A stretch of DNA of 33,718 nt, taken from assembly GCA_016934265.1 (NCBI GenBank), contig JAFGTF010000092.1, forward strand, positions 1 to 33,718. Reading direction: 5' to 3'. The position numbers were made by a program, and so were the translations under genes. The DNA comes from Spirochaetota bacterium (GTDB taxonomy: Bacteria > Spirochaetota > B62-G9 > DRHN01). Of this stretch, positions 31,627-33,718 are shown in pieces; the stretch's first letter is position 1, and the number at the start of each line of letters is the position of its first letter. Under the pieces are notes generated by a model. That model had not been told where the DNA came from. It saw nothing but the letters and a program-made list of their open reading frames with translations, and ran no database searches.

Positions 31627-33718
31627 ATGAGCGTTGTGAAGACCAAGACCGGGAACTCCAGAACGGAAAGGATCAAAGAGAGGATCGTTTCCGGCCGCCC
31701 CCGCATCAGCATAGAGAGGGCGGTGTACATCACGGAGGCCTACGCTGCACTCGAGCGGGAGCCGATCGCTCTGAAGTCGGCGAAGGCGCTCGACTATGTT
31801 TTGAAGCGCATCGGCGTACGTATCTTTCCGGACGAGCTCATCGCGGGCAGCCAGACGGAGCTTTCGAGAGGCGCCCCCCTCTTTCCCGAGTACACCACGG
31901 CGTGGATACTGAAAGAGCTCGATACGTTTCCCACAAGGCCGGTCGACAAATTCGAAATACGCGATCAGGACAAAAAGGAGCTTGCGCGCGTCCTCGGCTA
32001 CTGGAAGGACAGGACGGTGACCGACAGGGTCGATGCGGCGATGTCGGGGTTTTCGGACATCGGCGACGCGCTCGAGACCGGGATACTCATCTGCAGGCGG
32101 GGAAGGTCCGGAACGGGCCACATAATCCCGGACTATGAAACGGTCCTTCGGGAAGGCCTCACAGGCATAGGGGGGCGGGCCGGTGCCCGGCTCGACGCGC
32201 TCGACTATTCGGACCCATCTGACGAAAGAAAGATATTCTTCCTGCAGGCGGTGAAGATCGTGTGCGAATCGGTCTGCGGATTCGCCGCGAGGTATGCGGC
32301 CGAGGCCGGCAGGCTCGCGGATGCAGAAAAGGACCCGGAAAGGAAGGCGGAGCTTGAGGCCGTATCGGCAAACTGCGCGCGGGTCCCCGCGTATCCCGCG
32401 CGGACCTTCTGGGAAGCGTTGCAGTCTGTGTGGCTCACCCATCTCGCCGTGCAGCTCGAATCGCACGGGCACTCGATATCGCTCGGAAGGATCGACCGCT
32501 ATCTGTTCCCGTTCTATGCGAGGGATTTGGAAAATAAGACGATAACGGCCGAGCGGGCGGAGGAGCTCGTCGACTGCCTGTGGCTGAAGATCAACGAGAT
32601 TATCAAGGTTCGTCCGGAAGATCACGCGAAGGTGCATGCGGGCTACCCCGTGTACCAGGGCGTCACCCTGGGCGGCCAGGACAAGGACGGGAACGACGAC
32701 ACGAACGAGCTGTCGTCGCTGTGCCTTGACTCGACGAGGCGGGTCGGGCTGCCGCAGCCGACGATGATGATACGGGTGAACGCGAACACGCCGGATGGCT
32801 TTCTCGCCAAGGCGCACGAGGTATCGACGCTGGGCATGGGGATTCCCGTGTATACGAACGACGATGTCGCGATAGCGGCCCTGCTCGCGCGCGGGATAAG
32901 GCTGGAAGACGCGAGGCGGTACGGCCTCGTCGGGTGCTGGGAGCTGCAGCCCGAGGGAAAATCGGAGACAGCGCCCTACGGCGGGTACGTGAATATGGCG
33001 AAAATTCTCGAGGTCGCCCTCTTCGACGGGGAAGATCCCGTCTCGGGCAAGGCGGTCGAAAAGCGGGGGGAGGGGATAGATACGTACGGCGCGCTTCTTC
33101 ATACGTTCGAAGCGTACCTGAAGGAAGCGGTAAAGCAGCTTGCGACCATCAACAACATGGGCGATCTCGTGCTGAAAGATACCGCGCCGCTGCCGTTTCT
33201 ATCGTGCCTCGTCGAGGGGTGCGTGGACAAGGGAAAACCGCTCGTCGAGGGGGGAGCGATGTACAATTTCACCTCGCTGCATGCGCCCGGTGTCGCCACT
33301 GTCGCGGATTCCCTGGCGGCGATTAAACGGCTCGTGTTCGAAAAGAAGACGCTCGGCATGGACGAGCTGAAAAAGGCGCTCGAGTCGGACTTCGAGGGGA
33401 AAGAGAACGTCCGCATGATGCTAATGAACAGGGCCCCGAAATTCGGCAACGACGACGAGTACGTAGACGGCATCGCGCGGCACATCTCCCTCTTTTTCTG
33501 CAACGAGGTCGAGAAATACCCCAATGCGAGGGGGGGAAGATGCTGGCCCGGCCTCTGGGGGTCGGAGAACAGCATACCGATGGGGATGGCAACCGGAGCG
33601 ACACCGGACGGCAGGAATGCGGGAATGCCCCTCGCAGACGGCTGCTCCCCCTCGCAGGGGAAAGACCTCCACGGCCCGACCGCGGTCATACGGTCGGTTT
33701 CGAAGATCGACCATATAC
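31627..33718 (+). CDS. glycyl radical enzyme, PFL/dehydratase family (3' end outside window)
   Basis: 697 codons are visible with no stop, so the C-terminus, about 100 residues, lies beyond the window. The N-terminus is RIKERIVSGRPRISIERA; the middle has GHIIPDYETVL, PARTFWEALQSVW and SISLGRIDRYLFPFY, all typical of the family. The active-site thiyl cysteine sits in VGCWELQPEG (C437), with Glu439 as the likely acid/base, as in the dehydratase group (usual form GCVEP). The last visible part, TGATPDGRNAGMPLADG then GPTAVIRSVSKIDH, is the conserved entrance to the glycine-radical domain. The radical glycine itself is not in view. GAGG lies 7 bases before the ATG. It needs a radical-SAM activase, expected downstream. 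Substrate unknown. Confidence 0.93.
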   Translation, partial: MSVVKTKTGNSRTERIKERIVSGRPRISIERAVYITEAYAALEREPIALKSAKALDYVLKRIGVRIFPDELIAGSQTELSRGAPLFPEYTTAWILKELDTFPTRPVDKFEIRDQDKKELARVLGYWKDRTVTDRVDAAMSGFSDIGDALETGILICRRGRSGTGHIIPDYETVLREGLTGIGGRAGARLDALDYSDPSDERKIFFLQAVKIVCESVCGFAARYAAEAGRLADAEKDPERKAELEAVSANCARVPAYPARTFWEALQSVWLTHLAVQLESHGHSISLGRIDRYLFPFYARDLENKTITAERAEELVDCLWLKINEIIKVRPEDHAKVHAGYPVYQGVTLGGQDKDGNDDTNELSSLCLDSTRRVGLPQPTMMIRVNANTPDGFLAKAHEVSTLGMGIPVYTNDDVAIAALLARGIRLEDARRYGLVGCWELQPEGKSETAPYGGYVNMAKILEVALFDGEDPVSGKAVEKRGEGIDTYGALLHTFEAYLKEAVKQLATINNMGDLVLKDTAPLPFLSCLVEGCVDKGKPLVEGGAMYNFTSLHAPGVATVADSLAAIKRLVFEKKTLGMDELKKALESDFEGKENVRMMLMNRAPKFGNDDEYVDGIARHISLFFCNEVEKYPNARGGRCWPGLWGSENSIPMGMATGATPDGRNAGMPLADGCSPSQGKDLHGPTAVIRSVSKIDHI

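Noticed and set aside
31483-33102. 539-aa open frame on the minus strand
   Set aside because: It is the shadow of the glycyl radical enzyme, whose plus-strand frame has clear family motifs. The shadow is arginine-rich, with no domain and no ribosome site.
1-33718. tRNA, rRNA, CRISPR, insertion sequences, phage genes, integration sites
   Set aside because: I looked for T-loop GTTCGA contexts with CCA ends, regular spaced repeats, transposase motifs and long terminal inverted repeats on both strands and saw none.

Overview
The window looks like the chromosome of a free-living, probably anaerobic or oxygen-sensitive spirochaete. The strongest lineage evidence is a tandem pair of FlaA-type flagellar sheath genes (2005-3429), which encode the outer sheath of spirochaetal periplasmic flagella. 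A bactofilin, several spirochaete-style secreted or lipoproteins and a glycyl radical enzyme fit this. Base composition is moderately GC-rich, and strong GGAGG-type ribosome sites are common. I found no tRNA, rRNA, transposase, phage gene or CRISPR array, so this is mostly core chromosome with some lineage-specific genes.

Layout. (1) 1-5165, plus strand: a SPOR-domain cell-envelope protein (cut by the window edge), lipoyl synthase lipA, the flaA pair behind two candidate promoters and closed by a strong terminator, about 0.5 kb without a gene, then an unrecognised 248-aa protein and a bactofilin. (2) 5249-9932, minus strand: a tight five-gene unit read as OsmC, DUF4380, bioY, a membrane protein and a TPR membrane protein, with a good sigma-70 promoter above OsmC. 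(3) 10056-13612, minus strand: an HDOD signalling protein followed by a very large fusion of a metallo-beta-lactamase fold, two cyclic-nucleotide-binding folds and a hemerythrin. (4) 13821-14465, plus strand: a secreted protein. (5) 14952-18891, minus strand: a HAD phosphatase and an EndoQ-like nuclease fused to a UvrD-type helicase that ends in a beta-clamp-binding motif. (6) 19137-20648, plus strand: a DUF1846 protein, overlapped at its tail by a 38-aa coiled-coil gene on the other strand. (7) 20842-27241, minus strand: glnS, a BON lipoprotein, a ferritin-VIT iron exporter, an MBL hydrolase, a PAS/zinc protein, a CPBP protease and an Fe-S-type flavodoxin reductase. (8) 27912-28718 plus and 29007-29852 minus: a LamG lipoprotein and a third MBL protein. 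(9) 30350-33718, plus strand: a near-consensus promoter, a class II aldolase with an altered substrate loop, and a glycyl radical enzyme cut off by the window end.

Themes. Iron and oxygen handling recurs: hemerythrin, ferritin-VIT, OsmC, Fe-S flavoprotein, glycyl radical enzyme. The most unusual items are the hemerythrin fusion with its HDOD neighbour, the EndoQ-helicase fusion with a terminal QLDLF motif, and the aldolase plus glycyl radical enzyme pair, which may be the start of an undescribed catabolic cluster continuing beyond the window. All functions are read from sequence motifs; no database search was possible.
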